Shown here in pieces: positions 10,783 to 19,653 of a stretch of DNA of 64,000 nt. Position numbers and translations under genes: made by a program. Location: contig JACKQC010000009.1 in the NCBI GenBank assembly GCA_024233085.1, forward strand, positions 62,001 through 126,000, read 5' to 3'. This DNA comes from Akkermansiaceae bacterium (GTDB lineage: Bacteria; Verrucomicrobiota; Verrucomicrobiia; Verrucomicrobiales; DEV007). The notes under the pieces are model-generated. The model worked only from the letters and a program-made list of their open reading frames with translations, had not been told where the DNA came from and did not search any database. The first letter of the stretch is position 1, and each line of letters begins with the position of its first letter.

Positions 10783-10808
10783 CGTTTCACTTCCCGGGAA
10801 ATGAAACG
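10783..10808 (+). promoter_or_regulatory. Palindrome covering a start codon
   Basis: Bases 10783-10808 form a 26-base palindrome (CGTTTCAC, TTCCCGGGAA, ATGAAACG) with one mismatched pair. It includes the ATG of the following hydrolase gene. In RNA it would hide the start region; in DNA it could be an operator. No function is proven. Confidence 0.45.
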
Positions 10809-11814
10809 TCCGCCCGCTCGCCCGCGTCTCCGGTCGCCGCTTGGCCTCGCCGCGATCCTTTTTCTCGGACTCGGCCCGGTCTTCGTGGCGCGGATGTTTG
10901 CCCAGCAGCCCGGGACGGAAACGCCGGCCTACCGGATCTGGACCTCCGCCGACGGGCGCGAGATCGAGGCCGCCATGATCGACGGCACCGACCAATCCGT
11001 CACCCTGCGGCTCAAGGACGGGCGCCGCTACGAGCTGCCCCTCGAGAAACTGTCGCCCGCCGACCGCGAGCGCGTGGCCGAGGCGCTCCGCCAGGCCGCC
11101 CTCGACCGCCGGCGCGAACTCGGACTCACCGAAGGCCCCTATGCCGCCCACCTGACCGGCGAATGGGAAAAGATGACCGCCGAGGACGGGCTGCGGTTTC
11201 ACTTTTTCGCCGGCAAAAACCTCAAGGCCGGCCGGCAATATCCGCTCTGCGTGTATCTCCATGGCTCCAGCAACACCGGATCGAACCTCGAAAAACGCGA
11301 GCCCGGCGCCAACGGCTTCGCCGCGCCCGAGGTGTACGAGGCAAATCCCTCCATCGTCATCGCGCCCGAGGCGCCCGAAGGCACCCGGGCCTTCAAGGCG
11401 ATCGCGCCCCGCCTGCTCGCGCTGATCGACCACCTCACCGCCCATCTGCCGGTGGATCGCGACCGCCTGTATGTGACCGGCTACTCCATGGGCGGTCGCG
11501 GCGCCTGGGCTCTGCTCCTGGCGGACGGCCAGCGCTTCGCCGCCGCCGCGCCCGTGGCGGGGCCCTTCGAAAACGGCGACGAACTCTCGCGACTGCCCGC
11601 CATCCCCCTCTGGCTGCATTTCGGGGAACTGGACCGCGCCGAGGAATTCCGCGCGCTCGCCGCGAAACTCCAGGCGCTCAACCCGCGCTTCCGCTCCACC
11701 GAATGGCCCGGCGCCGACCACACCGGATTCCATTCGAAAGTCGCCCGCGATCCGGCCTTTTACGAGTGGCTCTTCGCCCAGCGGCGCGGCGCCCCCGCCG
11801 CCGAAGCGGAATGA
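10801..11814 (+). CDS. Secreted SHD1-domain alpha/beta hydrolase
   Basis: Protein of 337 residues. A basic N-terminus plus hydrophobic segment (LAAILFLGLGPVFVARMFA) forms a signal peptide. Residues about 45-90 match SHD1 (RIWTSADGREIEAAMIDG, VTLRLKDGRRYELPLEKLS), a small module common in planctomycete exported enzymes. The rest is an esterase/phospholipase-type alpha/beta hydrolase. It has the LCVYLHGSSN oxyanion segment, nucleophile elbow GYSMGGRG (Ser near 228), an acidic residue in HFGELDRAEE and a His in DHTGFH (near 305). It probably hydrolyses an ester outside the cytoplasm; the substrate is unknown. Confidence 0.88.
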   Translation: MKRPPARPRLRSPLGLAAILFLGLGPVFVARMFAQQPGTETPAYRIWTSADGREIEAAMIDGTDQSVTLRLKDGRRYELPLEKLSPADRERVAEALRQAALDRRRELGLTEGPYAAHLTGEWEKMTAEDGLRFHFFAGKNLKAGRQYPLCVYLHGSSNTGSNLEKREPGANGFAAPEVYEANPSIVIAPEAPEGTRAFKAIAPRLLALIDHLTAHLPVDRDRLYVTGYSMGGRGAWALLLADGQRFAAAAPVAGPFENGDELSRLPAIPLWLHFGELDRAEEFRALAAKLQALNPRFRSTEWPGADHTGFHSKVARDPAFYEWLFAQRRGAPAAEAE

Positions 11815-11824
11815 CGCCGCCCCG

Positions 11825-11865
11825 GACCCAACAGGGTTGAGTCGCCCACCCTACCCTGTTTGGTC
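11825..11865. repeat. 41-bp palindrome, copy 2
   Basis: Left arm GACCCAACAGGGTT is exact; right arm TACCCTGTTTGGTC. It sits between convergent genes (hydrolase stop 11814, recombinase stop 11886), where its stem could end transcription from either side, though no T-run follows. Confidence 0.9.
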
Positions 11866-11885
11866 ACCCTGATCCGCCGCCGGCG

Positions 11886-12809
11886 TCAGGCGCGCGGATG
11901 GGCCTCGTCATAGACGGTCTTCATCCGCTCGATCGAGACGTGGGTGTAGATCTGCGTGGTGGAGAGGCTGGCGTGGCCGAGGAGGGTCTGCACGCTGCGG
12001 AGATCGGCGCCGTTGTCGAGGAGGTGGGTGGCGAAGCTGTGCCGCAGTTTGTGCGGGCTGATGTTCACGGGAATGCCGGAGCGTTCGTGGTATTTTTTCA
12101 CCACATCCGAAACGCCGCGGGTGGAGAGGCGCTTGCGCAGCTTGCTGATAAACAACGGCCCCTCGTGGATCTTCGCCGCGTTGCGATAGCGGTGGATCGC
12201 CTCCACCGCCGGTCCGCCGACCGGACAGACGCGCTCCTTCGCGCCTTTTCCGAAGACGCGGATCGTCTCGTTGAAAAAGTCGAAGTCCCGCACGTCGAGC
12301 CCGGCCAGCTCCGCCAGCCGGAGGCCGGAGCTGTAGAACAGCTCGAGGATGGCGGCGTCGCGCAGCGGCAGCCAGTCGGGCGCCTGTTTTTCCGGGGGAA
12401 TTTTCAGGGGCAGCTCCAGCAGATCGTCGACCTGCTTCCGGGTGAGGACGACGGGAAGTTTTTTCTCCGGCTTGGGGAGCTGGACCTCGACGAGCGGGTT
12501 TTTTTCGAGGCCCTTGCGGTGCTTGAGAAACTTGAAAAAGCTCCGCAGCGCGGCGAAATGCAGCCGAATGGTCGCCCGGGCCCAGCCCGCCTTCATCACC
12601 TCGAACAAATAGCGCCGGAACAGGTCGGCCGAGCATTCCCGCCAGCCCGGAAATCCGCGGCAGTCCCGGCGAAACTGGGTCAGGGCATGGTGATAATTGG
12701 CCAGCGTGCGGTGGGAGACGTTCCGCTCGACGGCGAGAAACTCCAGAAACTCGTCGCGCAACTCGTCCGGCGGCGTCTCCGCCGGGGAATCATCGGAGGT
12801 CGCGGACAT
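11886..12809 (-). CDS. xerC: Tyrosine recombinase XerC-like
   Basis: Protein of 307 residues, the size of XerC/XerD. An N-terminal SAM-like core-binding domain (about 18-105) is followed by the catalytic domain. Catalytic residues are all visible: Arg164 (SSGLRLAEL), Lys188 (FGKGAKER), His253 and Arg256 (SPHKLRHSFATH), His279 (LLGHASLSTT) and Tyr288 (QIYTHV). This is expected to resolve chromosome dimers at dif. The housekeeping context favours Xer over a mobile integrase, and no dif site or attachment site was recognised nearby. XerC versus XerD cannot be decided from this alone. Confidence 0.9.
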   Translation of the reverse strand: MSATSDDSPAETPPDELRDEFLEFLAVERNVSHRTLANYHHALTQFRRDCRGFPGWRECSADLFRRYLFEVMKAGWARATIRLHFAALRSFFKFLKHRKGLEKNPLVEVQLPKPEKKLPVVLTRKQVDDLLELPLKIPPEKQAPDWLPLRDAAILELFYSSGLRLAELAGLDVRDFDFFNETIRVFGKGAKERVCPVGGPAVEAIHRYRNAAKIHEGPLFISKLRKRLSTRGVSDVVKKYHERSGIPVNISPHKLRHSFATHLLDNGADLRSVQTLLGHASLSTTQIYTHVSIERMKTVYDEAHPRA

Positions 12810-12829
12810 GGAAACCGAAGCAGGTCAGC

Positions 12830-12883
12830 GGTGGAAAGAAACCGGCTCCGTCCGCTCCACAGTCGGTGGAACGAACGGAGCCG
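12830..12883 (-). terminator. Strong hairpin terminator
   Basis: An 18-bp stem with two G-T-tolerant mismatches (12843-12860 with 12866-12883) has a 5-base loop. On the minus strand it is followed by the T-rich stretch TTTCTTTC. It lies 36 bases downstream of the DUF4912-like gene and upstream of the recombinase start, so it separates the two. Confidence 0.78.
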
Positions 12884-12918
12884 TCGATGAGCACGAAAAC
12901 AGGAAATCCGGAACCGGA

Positions 12919-13362
12919 TCAGATGCCGGGCGGCGGCGAAAAACCACGCCGTTCGACGGGCAGCGACAGGGGCATGAAAAGCGACGCGCGATAGTCGAGC
13001 CCGGAGCTGGCGCCCGCGTAGCCGCGGCGGATCGCCACGGGCGGCAGCTCCGCCGACACGGTCGCGATGGATTGGAAGGATTCCGTGTCCAGCCACCCGA
13101 GATTGAAGCGGTACCACCGTCCCTCGCCGTTGAGCGGCACCAGCGCGTGCCCGGCCCGGTGGTGAAGGATCAAGGTCTCGGTGTCGCCGGCGGCGTTCGT
13201 GTGCCGAACGCAGAGGCGCGAGCCGGAGTGGGGTGGTTCGCTGGTCTGGGTGAGATCCCAGAAAACCGCCACCGAACGGGCGTCGCGCACCTGCACGGTG
13301 AACAAGCCATCACGGTAGCAATCCGGCAACATGGGGTCGATAGTTTGAGCCAGTGGATTCAT
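12919..13362 (-). CDS. DUF4912-like protein
   Basis: Protein of 147 residues from the ATG at 13362; a TTG 18 bases upstream is also open but less likely. The core GLFTVQVRDARSVAVFWDLTQT and the following strands resemble DUF4912, a beta-sandwich module described in Firmicutes and cyanobacteria whose role is unknown. The C-terminus ends SPPPGI. There is no signal peptide. It is divergent from hisF across a short AT-rich gap. Confidence 0.55.
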   Translation of the reverse strand: MNPLAQTIDPMLPDCYRDGLFTVQVRDARSVAVFWDLTQTSEPPHSGSRLCVRHTNAAGDTETLILHHRAGHALVPLNGEGRWYRFNLGWLDTESFQSIATVSAELPPVAIRRGYAGASSGLDYRASLFMPLSLPVERRGFSPPPGI

Positions 13363-13514
13363 AGCGGCGGAAGCTGTCAAAAAGCAACTATCACCATTTC
13401 TTTCATAATTCCAGAAAATTTAGCAATCTTAAGTAATTTATTTTCCGCGGGTTTTTTTTGCCCCGTTTTGACTCCCGAGCCAATTTCTCCGCTCTTTCCC
13501 ACTCCACCGTCTCC
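13363..13514. promoter_or_regulatory. AT-rich divergent intergenic region
   Basis: About 150 bases separate the divergent DUF4912-like gene and hisF. The stretch 13381-13445 is strikingly AT-rich against the GC-rich background. It probably holds both promoters; I could not fix -35 and -10 boxes with confidence. Confidence 0.45.
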
Positions 13515-14297
13515 ATGCTCACCAAACGCATCATTCCCTGCCTCGATGTGACCGGCGGCCGCGTCGTCAAGGGCACCAACTTCGTCGATCTCCGCGACGC
13601 CGGCGACCCGGTCGAGTGCGCGGTCGAGTACAATCGCCAGGGCGCCGACGAACTGGTGTTTCTCGACATCACGGCCTCCTCCGACGAGCGCAAGACGATG
13701 GTCGAGGTCGTGCGCCGGACGGCGGAGCGGTGTTTCATGCCCGTCACCGTCGGCGGCGGCATCCGCACGGTCGAGGACATGCGCGAGATGCTCCTGGCCG
13801 GCGCGGACAAGGTCGGCGTCAACACGGCCGCGATCCGCGATCCCGATCTCATTTCCCGGGGAGCGACGGCCTTCGGCAGCCAGTGTATCGTGGTCGCGAT
13901 CGACGCGAAACGCCGCGCCGACGGCTCGGGCGGCTGGGAGGTTTACACCCATGGCGGCCGAAACCCCGCCGGCCTGGACGCCATCGAGTGGGCGCGCGAG
14001 GCGGAGAGGCGGGGGGCGGGCGAGATCCTGCTCACCAGCATGGACGCGGACGGGACGAAGGACGGCTACGACATCGAGCTGACCGCCGCGGTGAGCGAGG
14101 CCCTGCGCATCCCGGTGATCGCGAGCGGCGGCGCCGGGACGCTCGCGCATCTGGCCGAGGTCCTGGATCGCGGGAAGGCCGACGCGGTGCTGGCGGCGAG
14201 CATTTTTCACTTCGGCCAACACACCGTGGCCGAGGCGAAGGACTTTCTCGCCTCGCGAAACATTCCGGTGCGTCCCGCCGACGAAGTGACGACCTGA
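13515..14297 (+). CDS. hisF: Imidazole glycerol phosphate synthase subunit HisF
   Basis: Protein of 260 residues, full length for the HisF TIM barrel. The N-terminal MLTKRIIPCLDV carries the catalytic Asp11. PVTVGGGIRTVEDM and PVIASGGAGTLAHL are the two phosphate-binding half-barrel signatures. AIDAKR holds the second catalytic Asp (about 130). The enzyme takes PRFAR plus ammonia from HisH to IGP and AICAR in histidine synthesis. hisH and the rest of the pathway are not adjacent. ATG at 13515 is chosen because the family starts exactly there. Confidence 0.98.
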   Translation: MLTKRIIPCLDVTGGRVVKGTNFVDLRDAGDPVECAVEYNRQGADELVFLDITASSDERKTMVEVVRRTAERCFMPVTVGGGIRTVEDMREMLLAGADKVGVNTAAIRDPDLISRGATAFGSQCIVVAIDAKRRADGSGGWEVYTHGGRNPAGLDAIEWAREAERRGAGEILLTSMDADGTKDGYDIELTAAVSEALRIPVIASGGAGTLAHLAEVLDRGKADAVLAASIFHFGQHTVAEAKDFLASRNIPVRPADEVTT

Positions 14298-14322
14298 GCG
14301 GGAATTCCGGCCCGCGTGCCGC

Positions 14323-15822
14323 TCACCACAGTTTCGGCGGCTTTTCGCCGGTCTTCGGGTGGGGGAGCAGTGGATTCGCGCCGACTTCGCGCCGCCAGGC
14401 GTCGAGCTGGCCCAGCATTTCCTTGACCTTGTCCTCGTAGAGTTGGTCCAGATTGTTGTGCTCGGAGGGGTCCTCGGACAGGTCGTAAAGCTCGATCCCG
14501 CCGTCCTCGAGATCCTGGATCAGTTTCAGGTTGCCGGCCCGCATCGCGCTGGCGGGAAACCCGCCCTGGTTCGAGTAGTGCGGGTAGTGCCAGTAGATTG
14601 GACCGCGGTCGAATTTCGCGAAGGGATTGCGCAACAGCGGCACAAGGCTGACGCCGTCGAGATGCTGGCCCGGTTTCAGCGGCAGGCCCGCGATCTCGAG
14701 CAGCGTGGGATAGAAATCCGTGCTCACCGCCGCCACATTGCAGCGGGTCCCGGGGGGCGTGACCCCGGGCCACTTGACGACCACCGGCTCGCGAATGCCG
14801 CCCTCGTACATCCAGCCCTTGGCCCCGCGCAGCGGGAGGTTCGAGGTTGGATGCCCCTCCGAGGTGGACACGCCGCCGTTGTCCGACATGAAGACCACGA
14901 CCGTCCTGCCGGTCAGGCCCAGTTCCTCGACGCGGTCGAGCACCCGGCCGACCGAGGTGTCGAGGCCCTCGACCATCGCCGCGTAGGTGGCGTGGTTCTG
15001 GCGGATGCGGACCTTTCGCGGGCTCTTGTCCTCCTTCCAGACCTGTCGTTCGCGGCCCGGGTCGAAATTCGCCTCGTCCGCCTCCGACATGCCGAGGCGC
15101 CCCGCCTTTTCGCGGTATTTTTCCACCACGTTCGGCGGAGCCTGAAGGGGCGTGTGGACGGCATAGAACGAAAGGTAGAGCAGGAAGGGAGAGGGCTCCT
15201 TCGCGGCGGACTCGAGGAAGTCGACCGCCTCGTCCGCGAGCCGGGCGGTCAGGTATTCGCCGTCGGGGCCGGGCTCGAGGTTGTCCACGTTCTTGTAGGG
15301 CGAGAAATAACTGCGCGGCAGGCCGTTCTCGCCGCCGCCGCGGTTGAGGTCGAAGCCCTGGTCGGTCGGCCAGTTTCCCTTCGGGCCGAGGTGCCATTTT
15401 CCGGCGAAAAAGGTGCGGTAGCCCGCCTCCTTCAGCGCCTCGGCCAGCGTGACCTCGTCGAGGCTCAGCTGCGTCTCGAAGTCCGCCGGCGCGAAACGCC
15501 CCTCGCGCCGTCCGCTGAAAAAATTCGTCGCCTTCAGCCGGGCGGGATATTTCCCGGTGAGGATGCTGGCCCGGGTCGGAGAGCAGACCTGGCAGGCGGC
15601 GTAGAAGTCGGTGAAAACCATCGCGCCCGAAGCGAGACGGTCGAGGTTCGGCGTCTCATAAAAGGTGTTCGGGTTGTTGAACCCGACATCCATGTATCCG
15701 AGATCGTCCGCGAGAATGAACAGGAAATTCGGGCGGTCCGGCTGCTGGCCGCGGATCGGAGCGGCGAAGGCGACGACGAAAAGCGAAAAACCCAGCAAGC
15801 GAACAAGAATGGACTTCAACAT
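14323..15822 (-). CDS. Exported type I sulfatase
   Basis: Protein of 499 residues with a signal peptide (LVRLLGFSLFVVAFAAPIRG). Sulfatase hallmarks are RPNFLFILADDLGYMD with metal-binding aspartates and the formylglycine motif CSPTRASILTGKYP (C-x-P-x-R). FFAGKWHLG and VVFMSDNGG follow. The cysteine must be oxidised to formylglycine by a separate FGE or anSME, which this window does not clearly provide. It acts on sulfated polysaccharides, a common diet of marine and gut Verrucomicrobia; the exact substrate cannot be told. It is convergent with hisF. Confidence 0.95.
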   Translation of the reverse strand: MLKSILVRLLGFSLFVVAFAAPIRGQQPDRPNFLFILADDLGYMDVGFNNPNTFYETPNLDRLASGAMVFTDFYAACQVCSPTRASILTGKYPARLKATNFFSGRREGRFAPADFETQLSLDEVTLAEALKEAGYRTFFAGKWHLGPKGNWPTDQGFDLNRGGGENGLPRSYFSPYKNVDNLEPGPDGEYLTARLADEAVDFLESAAKEPSPFLLYLSFYAVHTPLQAPPNVVEKYREKAGRLGMSEADEANFDPGRERQVWKEDKSPRKVRIRQNHATYAAMVEGLDTSVGRVLDRVEELGLTGRTVVVFMSDNGGVSTSEGHPTSNLPLRGAKGWMYEGGIREPVVVKWPGVTPPGTRCNVAAVSTDFYPTLLEIAGLPLKPGQHLDGVSLVPLLRNPFAKFDRGPIYWHYPHYSNQGGFPASAMRAGNLKLIQDLEDGGIELYDLSEDPSEHNNLDQLYEDKVKEMLGQLDAWRREVGANPLLPHPKTGEKPPKLW

Positions 15823-15943
15823 ACCGAAAAACCTCTGCTTCGAACTCCACTGTCTCACGACGACCCGGCGCCGCCAAGCAAAACGCGGGGTGTGTTTGCG
15901 TGACGCGGCGCCGGGACTTTTTCCTGTCACAGGCCGGGCCGAA

Positions 15944-16045
15944 TCGGGTAGGGATGGGCCATGCGCGCTCGTTTTCCGACCCTACCCTGTTGCCTCCTCG
16001 GCCTGACCCTGTTGGGTCCGGCGCCCAACCCTGTCCGGTCCGATC
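15944..16045. repeat. Degenerate cluster of 41-bp palindrome half-units (copy 3)
   Basis: Several half-arms occur within 100 bases: CGACCCTACCCTGTTG, TGACCCTGTTGGGTCC and CGCCCAACCCTGTCCGGTCC, with GGGTAGGGATGGG to the left. Together they span the start codon and signal-peptide codons of the SGNH gene. This looks like a scrambled or nested set of the palindrome. Confidence 0.75.
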
Positions 16046-16776
16046 CCGCCCCGGCGCCGCCGCCCGCGGCCCCGGGAAAATTCCACGTCTTTCTCCTCGT
16101 CGGCCAGTCGAACATGGCCGGACGCGCCGCGATCGAGCCCGAGGACGCCGCGCCCCGGGAAAATGTCTTTCTCTGGAACGCGCCGGAAAAGCGCTGGGAG
16201 CCCGCCCTGCCGCCCTACAACCGCCACTCGCCCCACGGGAAAGACGCCGCGATGCAGAAGCTGAACCTCGGCCCGTCCTTCGCGCGCGCCTGGCGCGAGT
16301 CGCATCCCGACATCGCGGTCGGCATCGTGTGCATGGCGCGCGGCGGCACCGCGATCGCCGAATGGGAAAAGGGTCGCCAAAAGAACTGGCCGCTTTACGA
16401 CACGGCGGTGGCCGAGACGCGCGAGGCTCTGAAGGCCGGCGGCGAATTGAAGGCCATCCTCTGGCATCAGGGAGAAAGCGACGCGAAGAGACTCGACGCC
16501 TACCCGGACCGGTTGAAGGCGCTCGTGGAAAACTTTCGCGCGGACCTGAGCGCGCCGTCGGCGCCCTTCGTCTTCGGTCAGGCGGGCCGGTTCAACGCGG
16601 ACTACGCGGGATTCAACGCCATGATTCTCGAGCAGCCGAAGGCCATTCCCCACACCGCGGTGGCGACGACGGAAGGCCTGAAGGCGATCGATTCCGCCCA
16701 CTTCGACACGATCGGTCAACGTGAACTGGGCAGGCGCTACGCGGCGGCTCTGGAGAACTTGCTGAAGCGCCCGTGA
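15961..16776 (+). CDS. Sialate O-acetylesterase-like SGNH hydrolase
   Basis: Protein of 271 residues with an exported N-terminus of unusual make-up (Pro/Leu/Cys-rich), largely encoded by palindrome repeat units. The SASA/CE6-type fold is shown by FLLVGQSNMAGRA (catalytic Ser in GQSN), IVCMARGGTAIAEWEKG, ILWHQGESDA and a C-terminal DSAHFDTIGQRELG (Asp-x-x-His). It is likely to remove O-acetyl groups from sugars. It directly precedes the convergent ABC transporter and is divergent from the sulfatase. ATG at 15961 is the only start giving a leader. Confidence 0.88.
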   Translation: MRARFPTLPCCLLGLTLLGPAPNPVRSDPAPAPPPAAPGKFHVFLLVGQSNMAGRAAIEPEDAAPRENVFLWNAPEKRWEPALPPYNRHSPHGKDAAMQKLNLGPSFARAWRESHPDIAVGIVCMARGGTAIAEWEKGRQKNWPLYDTAVAETREALKAGGELKAILWHQGESDAKRLDAYPDRLKALVENFRADLSAPSAPFVFGQAGRFNADYAGFNAMILEQPKAIPHTAVATTEGLKAIDSAHFDTIGQRELGRRYAAALENLLKRP

Positions 16777-16800
16777 GCGCGGTGGCGCCCGAGTGCCGGC

Positions 16801-18714
16801 CTACTCGCTCTCGTGGCCTCGGAACTGGAGATTGTAAAGCCGCTGATATTCGCCACAGCGCTCCAGCAATTGGGGATGCGGCCCCTGGTCGAGCACGCGG
16901 CCGTCTTTCATCACGACGATCTCGTCGGAATTCAACACCGTGGACAGGCGGTGGGCGATCGCGATAACGGTCTTTCCGCGACTTAGCACTTCGAGGGCCT
17001 CCTGGATATTGCGCTCGGACTCCGAATCGAGCGCCGACGTGGCCTCGTCGAGCAGCAGCACGGGCGCGTTGCGCAGGATGGCGCGGGCGATGGAGACGCG
17101 CTGCTGCTGGCCGCCGGAGAGGGTGCAGCCCTTGTCGCCGAGTTCGGTGTTGTAGCCGTCCTTCTGCTCGACGATGAACTCGTGGGCGTGGGCGAGCCTG
17201 GCGGCGGCTTCGATCTCCTCGCGGGTGGCGTCGAGGCGGCCGTAGCGGATGTTGTTGTAGATGGAGTCGTGGAAGAGGAAGGTCTCCTGGCTGACGAGAC
17301 CGATGTTGTCGCGCAGCGAGGTCTGGGTGTACTCGCGGATGTCGCGGCCATCCATCAGCAGCGCGCCGGCCTCGGGGTCGTAGAAGCGCATCAGCAGCGA
17401 CATGATGGTCGACTTTCCGGCGCCGCTCTGGCCGACGAGGGCGTAGGTCTTGCCGGCCTCGAAGCGGAGGGAGACTTTGTTCAGGGCGGGAATGCCCCTG
17501 GCGTAGGAAAAGGTGACGTCCCTCAGTTCGATCTCGCCGCGGGCGTTCTCGAGTTTCACCGCGTCGGGGGCGTTCTTGATGTCGGGCTCGGTGTCGATGA
17601 CCTCGAGCACTTTCGAGGTGGCGAGGAGGGCCTTTTGCAGCATCACCTGGATGCGGCTGAGCTGCTTGGCGTGGGGATAGATGGACATCAGCGCCATGTT
17701 CAGGACGAGGAAGCGGCCGGCGTCGATCTGCATCTTCCAGGCATAGACCAGGCCGACCGCCATGCCGAAGGAGGCGACGGTCTCGACCAGCGGGCCGACG
17801 ATTTCCATGGCCTTGCCCCAGCGCATGATGAACTCGAGCATCTTTTTGCTGCCGATGTTGAACCGGTGGCGCTCGTACTCCTCGCGGGCGTGGGATTTGA
17901 CGACCCGGATGCCGGAGAAACACTCCTGCATGGTGACCATCATCATCCCGGCCTCCTCCTCCTCGCGGCTGCCGGCCTTGCGAACCTTGCGGCTCACGTG
18001 CATGACGGGCAGGATGCAGGCGGGAAAGACGATCAGGGCGCCGAGGGTGTAGATGGGCTCGAGATGGAGCAGGACGGCGAGGATGGAAAGAATGGCGAGC
18101 GGGTGCTTGATGAGGGCGCTGAGGATCTCGGTGCCGAGGTTGCTGACGATGCGGGTCTGGTTGAAGACCGTCTGCATCAGCTCGCCCTGCTTGGCCTTGT
18201 TGTAAAAGCGCTGCGATTGGTTCAGCAGGTTGGTGAAACACTCGTCCCGGATCTGGTAGAGGATCTTGTTCCCCACCCAGAGCATGCAGTACTTGTGCAG
18301 GTAGTCGAAAAGGCCGCGGATCAGGATCAGGACGGGCACCGTCAGACACACCGCGATGACAAAGTAGAGCTGCCCGGAGTCTGAAATCTGCGGCCGGTCG
18401 AAGGAGATGGAATCGAGGCCCGGCAGGCCCTTGAAGGGGTGGAAGGTGGTCGGCAGCGGCTTGTTCGGATCGGGCGGCAGGACCACCGTGAAGACCGACC
18501 GGATCGCCAGCAGCAGGATGCCGTTGAAAAGGCTCCCGGTCACCCCGAAGAGCACCCCGGCGAAGAAGCGCTTCTTGTGGGGCGCGATGTAGGAAAGGAT
18601 GCGCTTGTAGGGCACCCGGGCCGCTTCGACGAATTCCGACGTGGACATCGCGGAGATGTCCTTGCGCGAGAAACGCTTCACCTTTTCGGCGGAGTTGTCC
18701 GGGTTTTCGGCCAT
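16801..18714 (-). CDS. ABC exporter, fused permease and ATPase (MsbA-like)
   Basis: Protein of 637 residues. An N-terminal six-helix exporter domain (about 35-370) is followed by an ATPase domain with Walker A GQSGAGKST (near 430), LSGGQQQRVSIARAIL signature (near 530), Walker B VLLLDEATSALD and the H-loop AIAHRLSTV. The layout is that of MsbA/lipid or peptide exporters. A partner is not needed if it acts as a homodimer. The ATG at 18714 gives an initial cytoplasmic segment; an ATG 22 codons later is possible. The substrate is unknown. Confidence 0.92.
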   Translation of the reverse strand: MAENPDNSAEKVKRFSRKDISAMSTSEFVEAARVPYKRILSYIAPHKKRFFAGVLFGVTGSLFNGILLLAIRSVFTVVLPPDPNKPLPTTFHPFKGLPGLDSISFDRPQISDSGQLYFVIAVCLTVPVLILIRGLFDYLHKYCMLWVGNKILYQIRDECFTNLLNQSQRFYNKAKQGELMQTVFNQTRIVSNLGTEILSALIKHPLAILSILAVLLHLEPIYTLGALIVFPACILPVMHVSRKVRKAGSREEEEAGMMMVTMQECFSGIRVVKSHAREEYERHRFNIGSKKMLEFIMRWGKAMEIVGPLVETVASFGMAVGLVYAWKMQIDAGRFLVLNMALMSIYPHAKQLSRIQVMLQKALLATSKVLEVIDTEPDIKNAPDAVKLENARGEIELRDVTFSYARGIPALNKVSLRFEAGKTYALVGQSGAGKSTIMSLLMRFYDPEAGALLMDGRDIREYTQTSLRDNIGLVSQETFLFHDSIYNNIRYGRLDATREEIEAAARLAHAHEFIVEQKDGYNTELGDKGCTLSGGQQQRVSIARAILRNAPVLLLDEATSALDSESERNIQEALEVLSRGKTVIAIAHRLSTVLNSDEIVVMKDGRVLDQGPHPQLLERCGEYQRLYNLQFRGHESE

Positions 18715-18806
18715 GCGGGACGGAGACGCTGCGGTGGAGAGAAATGCGCGGGGCGGGGCTCTCGGGGTTTCCGGCGACAGCCCGCCGGGAACCGCCGGTG
18801 GAGCGA

Positions 18807-19574
18807 TCAACCTTCGATGCCCAGATAGTCGAGCCAGTCCGCCGGCAGCGGGCACTGCTCGATCCCGCTCGCGATGCGGCCCTCGAAGGGCGGGTGAAAC
18901 ACCGTGCTGGTGCCGTAGGCCATGATCACGTTTTCCGATCCGGCTGTCCGCAGGGCGTGGGCCACGCCGGCGGGGATGACGAGCCCGATGTTGTTCGGTC
19001 CGGGAATGTTGTCGCCGTCGATGATGAATCGCATGATGCGTCGCGGCATGCCGGCGCGCTCGTCCGCCAGCAGAAACTCGATCGTTCCCTGGATGAAAAA
19101 CATGCTGTCCCACTGCTCCAGCGCGTAGGGACGACCGGCGTGGTCGGCCGGATTCTCGACATAGAGTTTCCGGAACCACTCGGCCGCGTCCGCGTCGTCC
19201 GGGATGGCCGGCGGATGAATATGGAAACCCTTCGCCGTTCCCGCGAACATCGTGGCCGTGGCCCACTGTTGCGGCACCAGCCCGATGTCGTGCAGCCGTC
19301 CCTCGGTCAGTCGCGTGAATTCGCCGAACCACCCGCGGTGCCGCTGCTGGAAGACGCGCCGCGGAAAAATCTCCACGCCCGGTATCCACTGCTCCTCGAG
19401 CCCGGCTTTCGGTCCCGGGCTGTCGGTGGCGATTTCGCCCGCCTCGACGCCGGTGGTGCCGAGGCGCGTCGCCAGATCGGCGCGGGCGTAGCTGCGGGTG
19501 TCGATGGCCCGCTGGGCGCCCTCGCTCAGGGCGCGCCAGAGTTTCTCGGGATTCTGCCTGGGTTCGCTGCTCAT
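18807..19574 (-). CDS. RmlC-like cupin protein
   Basis: Protein of 255 residues. It has features of the dTDP-4-dehydrorhamnose 3,5-epimerase (RmlC) cupin fold: VFQQRHRGWFGEFTRLTEGRLHDIGLVPQQWATATMF, then GFHIHPP with paired histidines. A C-terminal barrel strand region includes NNIGLVIPAGVAHALRT. It has an extra N-terminal 60 residues compared with RmlC. The other dTDP-rhamnose genes are absent, so an epimerase role is only one possibility. It shares a strand with the ABC exporter and is separated by 92 bases. Confidence 0.6.
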   Translation of the reverse strand: MSSEPRQNPEKLWRALSEGAQRAIDTRSYARADLATRLGTTGVEAGEIATDSPGPKAGLEEQWIPGVEIFPRRVFQQRHRGWFGEFTRLTEGRLHDIGLVPQQWATATMFAGTAKGFHIHPPAIPDDADAAEWFRKLYVENPADHAGRPYALEQWDSMFFIQGTIEFLLADERAGMPRRIMRFIIDGDNIPGPNNIGLVIPAGVAHALRTAGSENVIMAYGTSTVFHPPFEGRIASGIEQCPLPADWLDYLGIEG

Positions 19575-19653
19575 GGATCGTGTCGGAATCGGAGCGCAAC
19601 TCCTAGCGGAGAAACTCCCCGCGCGCAACCGTTCACCCCCCCCGCCCGGCGAT

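Noticed and set aside
11886..12809. Recombinase as a phage or island integrase
   Set aside because: Size and motifs fit Xer. Neighbours are housekeeping genes and no attachment site or tRNA is nearby.
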